NCBI RefSeq assembly: GCF_000577275.2
Contig: NZ_HG916852.1
Location: forward strand, 3,377,001-3,441,000
DNA length: 64,000 bases
Direction of reading: 5' to 3'
DNA from: Rhizobium favelukesii
GTDB lineage: Bacteria > Pseudomonadota > Alphaproteobacteria > Rhizobiales > Rhizobiaceae
Below the pieces are notes generated by a model, which was given only the letters and a program-made list of their open reading frames with translations, was not told where the DNA came from and did no database searches. Positions 18,098-26,258 of this stretch are shown in pieces (within the stretch, counting starts at the first letter, position 1; the number at the start of each line of letters is the position of its first letter). A program made the translations under genes and the position numbers.

Positions 18098-18404
18098 TCC
18101 TTCTCCTCGGTTCCCCCTCGGATCCTATGCCTCCGCCGGCAGCACGCGCAATGTCGCGTTGTCTTCTTGATCATCCTCGGCCGCTGTTTATTCCGCCGTG
18201 CATCGATTTTTTTTGGAGCGCCGCGTCGGGTCGGCGGGTGGCGGCATCGTTCTGGCGGGATACTTCCGAGCGGGTAGGAATTATCTCTTCTTTTTCAATC
18301 AGTTGCAAGAATCTTTCGCGCTACAGGGAATAACTGCCGGGCGTCGCCGCTCTTGTTCGGCAGCGGCGGATTTTGTCTGCCGCGCCATCAAGGGAGTGAT
18401 CGCA
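18098..18404. other. Divergent promoter region, ECF sigma / MBL-TPR operon
   Basis: 307 bases between divergent genes. No convincing coding frame. It should hold an autoregulated ECF promoter and that of the MBL gene; I could not fix a matching -35/-10 pair by eye. Confidence 0.5.
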
Positions 18405-19379
18405 ATGTTGGTCATGTCACGTCGCACCGTTCTTGGAACGGCTGCCGCCGCTGCGGCTTTCGGCCTGTCGTCGAAACTGGAATTCATGGCGCCGGCGCTT
18501 GCCGAGACGTCGCTCGAGCCCGCCGTCGGCTTCTACCGCTACAAGATCGGAAACGTGGAAGTTACCGCCATCTATGACGGCATCTGGCGCAAGCCCCACG
18601 ACCCAGCCTTCATCAAGAACGCCTCGATCGAGGACACTCAGGAAGCGCTCGCGAAAGCGGGCCTCACCACGGAGTTCATGCCCATCCCGCTCACCGTCGT
18701 CGTGCTCAAGACGGGCGACCGGCTGATCATGATGGATGCGGGCTCCGGCATCGGTCAATGGCAGGCGAACGCCACGCATCTGCCGGCCAATATGGCAGCG
18801 GCCGGCATCGACTACCGAAAGATAGGCACGGTCATCATCTCCCATTTCCATCCGGATCACGTCTGGGGCCTGATGGAGAAGGGCACGAACGCACCGGTCT
18901 TCCGGGATGCGGAGCTGATCGTCAATGCCGACGAATACAACTGGTGGACCGAGCCCGGCCGCGTCGACAAGCTGGCGCCGGCGCGCAAGGAGGCGGGCAA
19001 GCGCATCGCCCAAGTCTTCCCGACCTGGAAGAACTGGCGGCAGGTGCAGGACGGCGCGGAGGCCGCGCCTGGTATCCGCCTGATTGCAGTACCCGGCCAT
19101 ACGCCCGGCCATTCCGCGTTCCTGGTCGACGGCGGCAACGAACAGCTGATGGTGTCAGCCGATACCATGTACGTGCCGGCGCTGCTCGCGCCGCATCCCG
19201 AATGGCAGGGCACTTACGACCAGGACGGGCCGATGGCTGTCGGAAGCCGCCGCAAGCTCATCGACCGCGTGATCGCCGACAACATCAAAATCTGCGGTTC
19301 GCATTTCCCATTCCCGGGTTCCGGGACCTTCGTGAAGGATGGCAACGCCTATGTCTTCACACCCACGCTGCAAGCCTGA
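18405..19379 (+). CDS. Tat-exported MBL-fold metallohydrolase
   Basis: 324 aa. The N-terminus MSRRTVLGTAAAAAAFGLSSKLEFMAPALAE is a twin-arginine signal (RR at residues 6-7). Metal site complete: SHFHPDHVWG (H147, H149, D151, H152), VPGHTPGHSAF and SADTM, with a C-terminal GSHFPFPG. Glyoxalase-II/lactonase-like; the substrate is unknown. Start 18405 has AGGGAG upstream; a second ATG at 18414 also works. Followed 20 bases later by a TPR protein and divergent from an ECF sigma factor, suggesting a stress-induced periplasmic unit. Confidence 0.88.
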   Translation: MLVMSRRTVLGTAAAAAAFGLSSKLEFMAPALAETSLEPAVGFYRYKIGNVEVTAIYDGIWRKPHDPAFIKNASIEDTQEALAKAGLTTEFMPIPLTVVVLKTGDRLIMMDAGSGIGQWQANATHLPANMAAAGIDYRKIGTVIISHFHPDHVWGLMEKGTNAPVFRDAELIVNADEYNWWTEPGRVDKLAPARKEAGKRIAQVFPTWKNWRQVQDGAEAAPGIRLIAVPGHTPGHSAFLVDGGNEQLMVSADTMYVPALLAPHPEWQGTYDQDGPMAVGSRRKLIDRVIADNIKICGSHFPFPGSGTFVKDGNAYVFTPTLQA

Positions 19380-19402
19380 AAACGCAAGGAGCTGACATCG
19401 TG

Positions 19403-19849
19403 ATGAAGCATATCCTTCTCGGCCTCGCCATCGCTGTCGCGGCACCGGTTGCCGCCGCCCTACCCGCGCACGCGGTCGACAATGTGGAGACGACGGAGGC
19501 GCCGGATCTGACCGGCGTGCGCGCCAAGATCGCCGCGAAAAACTATGCCGGGGCGCTTGCCGAGCTGCGCGGGCTGGCGCAAGGCAGTCCCCAGGCAGAT
19601 ATCTACAATCTGATGGGATTTACGCTCAGAAAGACCGGCGACTACCGGACGTCGCTTACCTATTACACCAAGGCGCTGGAGCTTCAGCCGGACCACCGCG
19701 CGGCCCGTGAGTATCTCGGCGAGCTCTATATCGAGACCGGCGACATGGCGCATGCCCGCCAACAGCTTACTGAGCTGACGCGGCTCTGCCCAGGCGGCTG
19801 TGAGGAACGCGACGATCTGCAGCGCGCAATCGCCGCCGGTGGCAACTGA
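19403..19849 (+). CDS. Exported TPR-repeat protein
   Basis: 148 aa with a signal peptide (MKHILLGLAIAVAAPVAAALPAHA) and two to three tetratricopeptide repeats (ADIYNLMGFTLRKTGDYRTSLTYYTKALELQPDHRAAREYLGELYIETGDMAHARQQL, split here only by description). Ends with a Cys pair in LCPGGCEE that could form a disulfide. AAGGAG lies upstream; a GTG at 19400 is better spaced than the ATG at 19403. Probably a periplasmic partner of the preceding MBL protein. Confidence 0.82.
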   Translation: MKHILLGLAIAVAAPVAAALPAHAVDNVETTEAPDLTGVRAKIAAKNYAGALAELRGLAQGSPQADIYNLMGFTLRKTGDYRTSLTYYTKALELQPDHRAAREYLGELYIETGDMAHARQQLTELTRLCPGGCEERDDLQRAIAAGGN

Positions 19850-19985
19850 GGCAGCTGGATCAACGCCGCCCCGTGTCTTATGCGGGGTGGCGTCCATCGA
19901 CGCAACCGCCTTTGCGACCTGTCCAAGCCGGCGTCTCTCACTTTATCGACAGGAAAATGCGGCAGGCCTGTTCCCGGGGCACCGG

Positions 19986-20321
19986 TCAGGAACCGGCGCC
20001 GCCGAGGAAGGCAAGCCGGGTGAAGATCGTGTAGTGCGACTCAGACGCCATCATCGCCACGAAGACCAGAACGAGCAGCGGCGGCAACAATATCGCATAG
20101 ACAAGCGCCAACCGCTCCCATGCCATATGCATGAAGATGGCAACGATAAGCCCTGCCTTCAGCATCATGAAGACGATGATGAGCGTCCAGCGCAGATAGC
20201 CCTGAATGCCGAGATAATCGACGAGATAGGAAAAGGTGCTGAGGACGAAAAGCAATCCCCAGACGACGAGGTAAAGCCTGATCGGATGCTGTTGACCGGA
20301 ATGCGCTTGTGCCTGTGCCAT
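19986..20321 (-). CDS. Cytochrome oxidase subunit IV-like membrane protein
   Basis: 111 aa with three membrane helices (IRLYLVVWGLLFVLSTFSYLVDYL; WTLIIVFMMLKAGLIVAIFMHM; LVYAILLPPLLVLVFVAMM). KAGLIVAIFMHM is typical of the prokaryotic subunit IV (COX4_pro/CyoD) family. Last gene of the cox operon, 9 bases after coxP. Likely an assembly or stability subunit. Confidence 0.85.
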   Translation of the reverse strand: MAQAQAHSGQQHPIRLYLVVWGLLFVLSTFSYLVDYLGIQGYLRWTLIIVFMMLKAGLIVAIFMHMAWERLALVYAILLPPLLVLVFVAMMASESHYTIFTRLAFLGGAGS

Positions 20322-20330
20322 TATGCGACC

Positions 20331-21056
20331 TCACCACAGATAAAAGAACGCGAAGATGAAGACCCAGACGAGGTCGACGAAGTGCCAGTAGAGGCCCATG
20401 ATCTCGACGACCTCATAATTGCCCTTGCGGCTTGTGAAGAAGCCGCGCCTGCCCGTATCGAAGTCCCCGCGCCATACCTTGCGCGCGGTAATCAGCAGGA
20501 AGATCACGCCGAACGTCACATGCGTTCCGTGAAAACCGGTGATCATGAAGAAGGATGATCCGAACTGTGCCGCACCCCACGGGTTTTCCCAAGGTCGCAC
20601 GCCTTCGGTGATGAGCTTTGTCCATTCGAAGGCCTGCATTCCGACAAATGTGGCGCCAAGCATTGCGGTCAGAAGCATCAAGGCAGCCGTTTTCCCGCGC
20701 TCGCGGCGATAACCGAAGTTGACGGCCATGGCCATCGTGCCACTGCTGCTGATCAGAACGAAGGTCATGATCGCGATCAGGATCAGCGGAACCTCCTGCC
20801 CGCCGATATTGAGCGCAAAGACCTCGCTTGGATTGGGCCAGGGAACCGGCGTTGACATCCGGGCGGTCATGTAGGCCAGCAGGAAACAGCCGAAGATGAA
20901 GGTGTCGCTGAGGAGGAAGATCCACATCATGGCCTTGCCCCAGGAGACATTCTTGAACGCCCGCTGGTCCGAGGCAAAGTCGGCCGCAACGCCACGCAGC
21001 CCACTGGCGTGCGGGAGGGCTACATCTTCGGTGTCCATTCGGGTCAGTTCGGCCAT
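20331..21056 (-). CDS. coxP: Cytochrome c oxidase subunit III (CoxP-like)
   Basis: 241 aa haem-copper oxidase subunit III. Conserved FEWTKLITEGVRPWENP-type loop, GFHGTHVTFGVIFLL and YWHFVDLVWVFIFAFFYLW at the C-terminus. The start at 21056 (MAELTRMD) has AAGGGG upstream. This is the second of two adjacent subunit III homologues, the arrangement described for Bradyrhizobium coxMNOP. The gene letter is assigned by order. Confidence 0.9.
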   Translation of the reverse strand: MAELTRMDTEDVALPHASGLRGVAADFASDQRAFKNVSWGKAMMWIFLLSDTFIFGCFLLAYMTARMSTPVPWPNPSEVFALNIGGQEVPLILIAIMTFVLISSSGTMAMAVNFGYRRERGKTAALMLLTAMLGATFVGMQAFEWTKLITEGVRPWENPWGAAQFGSSFFMITGFHGTHVTFGVIFLLITARKVWRGDFDTGRRGFFTSRKGNYEVVEIMGLYWHFVDLVWVFIFAFFYLW

Positions 21057-21066
21057 TATCCACCCC

Positions 21067-21777
21067 TTAGGAAACGAGTTGGCGGCAGAGGTCGACGAAG
21101 TCGTTCGCCCAACCGGTGAAGAGCGCAAAGAGAAGGAGCCACACAACGAGCATGAAGTGCCAGTAGGTGGCGCAGAGTTCGATGCCGAGGCGCAGCCTGG
21201 CGGATGGAGCGGTGCTGCCGGCCAGTGATCTCACCCGTGTTCGCGCAAGCACTGCCAGCCCACCGAGAATGTGGAGGCCGTGCAACCCGGTCAGCATGTA
21301 GAAGAAGCTGTTCGCCGGGTTATCGGCCAGCACATAACCCGCCGCAACGAGCTGCAGCCAGGCCACGATTTGCCCGGCGAGGAACAGCACCGCGGTCGCC
21401 AGCGCCACATCGAGCCCCAGTCGCATGCCGTCATCGGCGCCGCGGCGCGCTTCGGCCACGGCCCATTGCAGAGCTGCACAACTGGCGATCAGTACCGCCG
21501 AATTCGCAAAGAGAAGCCGAGGAACGGGGATCGCCCACCAATCGGCACCACTCATTCGCGAAAGATAAGCGCTGGCCAACAGGGAGAAGAGGGCGCCGAC
21601 AACTGCGAGGAAAATGCCGAGGCCGATCTTGGCGGCGGGGATCGGCGACTTCGCCGGTCCTTGGATATCGTCGAGCGTGCCGACCTCCATCCATGGCTTC
21701 GACATCAACCCTTGCCCCGACATCCACCAGATGACGATCGCGGCTATTCCCGCGAGGAAGACGAGAACGACGCTCAT
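21067..21777 (-). CDS. coxO: Cytochrome c oxidase subunit III-like protein (CoxO-like)
   Basis: 236 aa, seven hydrophobic segments, more divergent than coxP. Shows the subunit III features FYMLTGLHGLHILGGLAVL and CATYWHFMLVVWLLLFALFTGW. Its ATG overlaps the stop of coxN (ATGA). Two subunit III paralogues in tandem are the hallmark of the coxMNOP family. Confidence 0.85.
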   Translation of the reverse strand: MSVVLVFLAGIAAIVIWWMSGQGLMSKPWMEVGTLDDIQGPAKSPIPAAKIGLGIFLAVVGALFSLLASAYLSRMSGADWWAIPVPRLLFANSAVLIASCAALQWAVAEARRGADDGMRLGLDVALATAVLFLAGQIVAWLQLVAAGYVLADNPANSFFYMLTGLHGLHILGGLAVLARTRVRSLAGSTAPSARLRLGIELCATYWHFMLVVWLLLFALFTGWANDFVDLCRQLVS

Positions 21778-23549
21778 GAAGGCGCCCTCGACAATCCGGT
21801 CGTTGGCGGCTGGTTCTGGGGTATGAAGTCTTCGGCCGCACCCGGGACACTGTAGTCGTAGGCCCAGCGATAGACGATCGGAAGGTCCTTACCCCAATTG
21901 CCATGGGCGGGCGGGGTCTGTGGCGTCTGCCATTCGAGGGTCGTCGCCCGCCACGGGTTGCCGCCGGCCTCCCGACCTCGCAACAGGCTCCAGACGAGAT
22001 TGAACAGGAACACCAGCTGAGCGGCGCCGACAACAAGCGCGGCGACGGAAATGAACATGTTCAGCGTATGCACAGAAGGCGGAATGAAGACCGTGTCGCC
22101 AAGCTCGAAATAGCGGCGCGGCACGCCCACAAGACCTACATAGTGCATGGGGAAGAAGATCGCGTAGGCGCCGATGAAAGTAACCCAGAAATGGATCCGC
22201 CCGAGAACCTCGTCGAGCATCCGCCCGGTAACCTTCGGGTACCAGTGATAGATTGCGCCGAAGATCACCATGATGGGAGCCACACCCATTACCATGTGGA
22301 AGTGCGCAACCACGAACATCGTATCGGACAGCGGCACATCCACCACGACATTGCCGAGAAAGAGCCCAGTCAAGCCGCCATTGACGAAGGTTACGATGAA
22401 GCCGATGGCAAACAGCATCGGCAAGGTCAGATGGATATCACCCCGCCACAGCGTCAGCACCCAGTTATAGACCTTGATCGCGGTCGGCACGGCTATGATC
22501 AGCGTCGTCGTGGCGAAGAAGAACCCGAAGTTCGGGTTCATGCCGCTGACATACATGTGATGTGCCCAGACGACGAAGCTCAGCGCCCCGATGATCACGA
22601 TCGCCCACACCATCATGCGGTAGCCGAAGATATTCTTTCGGGCATGCGTGCTGATCAGATCGGAGACGATGCCGAAAGCCGGAAGCGCGACGATATAGAC
22701 TTCCGGATGGCCGAAGAACCAGAAGAGGTGCTGGAAGAGGATCGGGCTGCCGCCCTCGGATTTCAGCTGCTCCCCCATCTCGACGATGGCAGGCATGAAG
22801 AAGCTGGTGCCGAGCAGCCTGTCGAACAGCATCATGACTGCAGCGACGAACAGTGCCGGGAACGCGAGCAATGCCATGACGGTGGCGGTGAAAATGCCCC
22901 AGACGGTCAATGGCATGCGCATCAGCGTCATGCCGCGCGCCCGCCCCTGCAGCACTGTGACGACATAGTTCAGTCCGCCCATCGTGAAGCCGATGATGAA
23001 GATGATCAGCGAAGACAGCATCAGGATGATGCCCCAGTCGCGCCCACCCGGCGTACCGGAGGTCAATGCCTGCGGCGGGTAGAGCGTCCAGCCGGCGCCT
23101 GTCGGACCTCCGGGCGCAAAAAAGCCGGCGACAAGCACGATGACGGCGAGCAGGTAGAGCCAATAGCTCAGCATGTTCGCATAGGGAAACACCATGTCGC
23201 GAGCGCCGACCATCAAGGGGATGAGGTAGTTGCCGAAGCCGCCGAGGAAGAGCGCGGTCAGCAGATAGATCACCATGATCATCCCGTGCATGGTGATGAA
23301 CTGGTAATAGTGATCGGCGTCGATGAAGGAGAAATAGCCGGGAAAGCCGAGCTGCAGGCGCATCAGCCACGACAGGACCAGCGCCACGAAGCCGATCGCG
23401 AACGCCGTCATGGAATACTGGATGGCAATGACCTTGGCATCCTGGCTGAAGACGTACTTCGTCCACCAGCTCTTCGGATGATAGAGCTCGACATCCGCCA
23501 CCTCGGCAGGCGGGATAACGTCGCCGGCACCGGTTGGAATATCAACCAT
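21774..23549 (-). CDS. coxN: Cytochrome c oxidase subunit I (CoxN-like)
   Basis: 591 aa catalytic subunit with the low-spin haem and the haem-CuB centre, about 12 helices. Ligand regions present: ITMHGMIMV (haem His), WFFGHPEVYIVALPAFG with the His-Tyr pair, VWAHHMYVSG (two CuB His) and VVAHFHMVMG (haem ligands). The start at 23549 has GGAAGG; an in-frame extension to 23621 is unlikely. 55 bases after coxM. Expected to reduce oxygen using cytochrome c. Confidence 0.95.
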   Translation of the reverse strand: MVDIPTGAGDVIPPAEVADVELYHPKSWWTKYVFSQDAKVIAIQYSMTAFAIGFVALVLSWLMRLQLGFPGYFSFIDADHYYQFITMHGMIMVIYLLTALFLGGFGNYLIPLMVGARDMVFPYANMLSYWLYLLAVIVLVAGFFAPGGPTGAGWTLYPPQALTSGTPGGRDWGIILMLSSLIIFIIGFTMGGLNYVVTVLQGRARGMTLMRMPLTVWGIFTATVMALLAFPALFVAAVMMLFDRLLGTSFFMPAIVEMGEQLKSEGGSPILFQHLFWFFGHPEVYIVALPAFGIVSDLISTHARKNIFGYRMMVWAIVIIGALSFVVWAHHMYVSGMNPNFGFFFATTTLIIAVPTAIKVYNWVLTLWRGDIHLTLPMLFAIGFIVTFVNGGLTGLFLGNVVVDVPLSDTMFVVAHFHMVMGVAPIMVIFGAIYHWYPKVTGRMLDEVLGRIHFWVTFIGAYAIFFPMHYVGLVGVPRRYFELGDTVFIPPSVHTLNMFISVAALVVGAAQLVFLFNLVWSLLRGREAGGNPWRATTLEWQTPQTPPAHGNWGKDLPIVYRWAYDYSVPGAAEDFIPQNQPPTTGLSRAPS

Positions 23550-23604
23550 CGCATGCCTTCCTTCCTCCTCCCGCCACGGCCGCTCCCCCGGCCGCAACGC
23601 CGGC

Positions 23605-24414
23605 CTATTTGGCCGGTTCAACCGCTGCCATCAGCTGCGAGAACGTCTGTTGCTGCGCAAGCCACGCCTGATAGGCGTCCGCCTCGTCGACAACGACCGT
23701 CCCTCGCATCTGTGGATGTCCGACGCCACAAAGCTCCGCGCACAGCACTTCGAACGTGCCCGTGCGCGTCGGCGTGAACCAGAAATAGGTGACCGAACCG
23801 GGGATCATGTCCATCTTTGCCCGGAACTCTGGAACGTAGAAATCATGCAGCACATCGACCGAGCGCAGGTGAACGCGGATCGGCTTGCCGAGCAGCAGAT
23901 GCAGTTCGCCCCCTGAAATGATGATATCGTCGGGCCCTGCCGGATCGTTCCTGATCACGCCAAGTGGATTGTCGGCTGAAACCGCCCGATTGTCTGCTCT
24001 CCCGAGCTTGCCGTCGGCGCCTGGCAGCCGGAAATTCCAAAGCCATTGCTGCCCGACGACTTCGATTTCGCCAGCGTCCGGCGGAACCGTCACGAACTGG
24101 TTCCAGACGACGAGGCCAGGTGCCAGCATCGCCCCCACGCCAAGGGCCGTGCTTCCCGCAAGCCACCATTCGAGGCGCTTGTTCTCCGGCTCGTAGGCCG
24201 CCTTGTGGCCGGGCCGGTGACGGAAGCGATAGATGCAGTAGGCCATGAACGAGATCACCGCCACGAAGACAATGCCGGTGATCCAGAAGGTGATGATGAT
24301 GGTATTGTCGATGTAGTTCCAGTTCGAGGCGATCGGAGTCCACCACCACGGGCTGAACAGATGGAATGCCACCGACCCGATGACGATCAGAACGAGAACC
24401 AGCACGACAACCAT
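23605..24414 (-). CDS. coxM: Cytochrome c oxidase subunit II (CoxM-like)
   Basis: 269 aa; two N-terminal membrane helices, then a periplasmic cupredoxin domain. The CuA site is complete: CAELCGVGHPQM near residues 226-237, with the upstream His in DVLHDFYVPEFR. The aromatic electron-entry patch QQWLWNF is present. Cytochrome c is not fused; instead a separate c-type cytochrome gene lies 141 bases upstream. First gene of coxMNOP. Confidence 0.94.
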   Translation of the reverse strand: MVVVLVLVLIVIGSVAFHLFSPWWWTPIASNWNYIDNTIIITFWITGIVFVAVISFMAYCIYRFRHRPGHKAAYEPENKRLEWWLAGSTALGVGAMLAPGLVVWNQFVTVPPDAGEIEVVGQQWLWNFRLPGADGKLGRADNRAVSADNPLGVIRNDPAGPDDIIISGGELHLLLGKPIRVHLRSVDVLHDFYVPEFRAKMDMIPGSVTYFWFTPTRTGTFEVLCAELCGVGHPQMRGTVVVDEADAYQAWLAQQQTFSQLMAAVEPAK

Positions 24415-24555
24415 GCGTTCCTCCCAAGCCGTCGCATGCGGAAATTACCCGCAATCCGTTGGCACTTACGTTACGACTATCTCATAAACGATGCATGACG
24501 GCAATGCCACGAGTGAGGCCTCCAAATCAGTCGGCGAGGCCGCAATAAGCTGATT

Positions 24556-24942
24556 TCATTTTGAGAATTGCTTGAGATAGGCAATCAGATTGGTAATCTC
24601 GCCATCATCCTTCAGGCCGACGAATACCATCTTCGTTCCCTTAACCTTCAACTTTGGGTCGTGAAGATAATCGCGTAGCGTCGCCTCATCCCAGACCAAC
24701 CCGGCTGTGCCCGCGGCCTTCATCGCCGGTGAATAGGCAAAGTTTGGATGCGTCCCGGCAGTTCGACCGAACACGTGGTTCAAGGACGGTCCGACCTTGT
24801 TCTTGTCGCTGTCGGCAATGTGACAGACCGCGCACTTCTTAAATACCGTTTCCCCGGCCGCCGCATCGCCTTCTTGGGCGATGGCAGCCGAGGTGGGAAG
24901 ACAGATCAGTGAAATCAAAACAGCAAGACCATCGTAACGCAT
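24556..24942 (-). CDS. Small soluble c-type cytochrome
   Basis: 128 aa class I cytochrome c. Signal peptide ends TSAAIAQ; the haem motif is CAVCH in KKCAVCHIADSDKNKVGPSL, and the distal Met is probably in GTKMVF. Start 24942 (MRYDGLAV) with GAGG 6 bases upstream; ATG 24954 is an alternative. Placed directly before coxM, so it likely donates electrons to this oxidase. Confidence 0.9.
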   Translation of the reverse strand: MRYDGLAVLISLICLPTSAAIAQEGDAAAGETVFKKCAVCHIADSDKNKVGPSLNHVFGRTAGTHPNFAYSPAMKAAGTAGLVWDEATLRDYLHDPKLKVKGTKMVFVGLKDDGEITNLIAYLKQFSK

Positions 24943-25132
24943 CGCAAGCCTCATCCTCCAAAGGTTGCTCGAAACCGACGGCGCGCGATTTGCGGCGTGC
25001 GCCGTCCATCCCATTTGTATCGCCACAACGCCGTGCAAACGACATGTGTGATCAAGCAAAGCTATGGTCCGGCTGCATTAAGTCAATTCGCACAAATGGC
25101 TGTGGGGCCTGAACCGCCCGCGATGCGCGACA

Positions 25133-26134
25133 TTAGGCCGCAGCGCGGAGGAAGTTTCGGAGCCCGGCGAACAGTTCGACCGACTTCAATCTCGCCTCGA
25201 TATCGTGGATCGGCATGGAGATGATGACTTCGTCCGCTTCCGTCTCGGCCAGGAAATCGGTCAGCTTTGCCTCCGCCGTCTTCTGCGAACCGACGACGGC
25301 ATAGCGCAGGGTATGCTCCACCGTCAGTTTCTCCATCGGCGACCAGAAGCTCTCCATATCCTCGACAGGACGCGGAAACTGGCCGCGGACGTTGCGGCGC
25401 AGATTGACGAACTGCTGCTGGGCGGAGGTGAAAAGATACTGCGCCTCCTCGTCCGTCGCGGCGACAGAACCCATGACGCCGACCATGACATAGGGCTTGT
25501 CGAGCACGGCAGATGGCTTGAAGCGGCTGCGATAGATGTCGATGGCATCAAGTAGCGAGTCCGGTGCGAAATGCGAGGCGAACGCATAGGGCAACCCCAG
25601 CATCGCGGCGAGTTGCGCACTATAGAGACTGGAGCCCAGCAGCCAGATCGGCACGTTGGAATTCATGCCTGGAACAGCGAGGATCGCCTGATTCTCAATC
25701 GGCGCGCCGAGCAACTGCTGTAGCTCGACGACGTCGTTCGGAAAGCTCTGCGCCCCGGCGTCGAGATTGCGTCGCAGAGCCTGTGCGGTGCGCATATCGG
25801 TGCCGGGCGCACGTCCAAGGCCGAGATCGACTCGGCCCGGAAACAGAGCCTCAAGCGTTCCGAATTGCTCTGCAATGACCAGCGGCGAATGGTTCGGCAG
25901 CATGATACCGCCGGAGCCGATACGGATGCGCTTCGTCGCCGCGCCGACATGGCTGATCACCACGGCCGTCGCCGCACTGGCGATGCCCGGCATGCCATGA
26001 TGTTCGGCAAGCCAAAAGCGGTTGTACCCGAACGCTTCGGCCGTCTGCGCCATGCGCGCGGAGCCCTCGAGCGACTGGCGGATCGTCCCGCCTTCTGAAA
26101 CAGGAGAGAGATCGAGGATGGAGAAGGGAACCAT
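25133..26134 (-). CDS. LLM-class flavin-dependent oxidoreductase
   Basis: 333 aa luciferase-like monooxygenase of the group named after MsnO8/YhbW. Typical phrases: [82 protein letters not shown]. Start at 26134 (MVPFSIL). Uses reduced flavin and oxygen on an unknown substrate. Stand-alone gene between the cytochrome and chemoreceptor. Confidence 0.92.
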   Translation of the reverse strand: MVPFSILDLSPVSEGGTIRQSLEGSARMAQTAEAFGYNRFWLAEHHGMPGIASAATAVVISHVGAATKRIRIGSGGIMLPNHSPLVIAEQFGTLEALFPGRVDLGLGRAPGTDMRTAQALRRNLDAGAQSFPNDVVELQQLLGAPIENQAILAVPGMNSNVPIWLLGSSLYSAQLAAMLGLPYAFASHFAPDSLLDAIDIYRSRFKPSAVLDKPYVMVGVMGSVAATDEEAQYLFTSAQQQFVNLRRNVRGQFPRPVEDMESFWSPMEKLTVEHTLRYAVVGSQKTAEAKLTDFLAETEADEVIISMPIHDIEARLKSVELFAGLRNFLRAAA

Positions 26135-26204
26135 GGCGATGCCTGTCGATAGTTGGAAGGACAGGTCTATGTAGGTGTGCACTGCGCCCATTCCAAACGA
26201 GCTG

Positions 26205-26240
26205 AAAAGGAAAAAGGGGCGGTCTCCCGGCCCCCTCGTT
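26205..26240 (-). terminator. Intrinsic terminator after the chemoreceptor gene
   Basis: On the minus strand a GGGGGC / GCCCC stem followed by a run of T (TTTTTCCTTTTC), about 20 bases below the stop of the chemoreceptor. Confidence 0.6.
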
Positions 26241-26258
26241 CATCTCCCGAGCGCGTAT

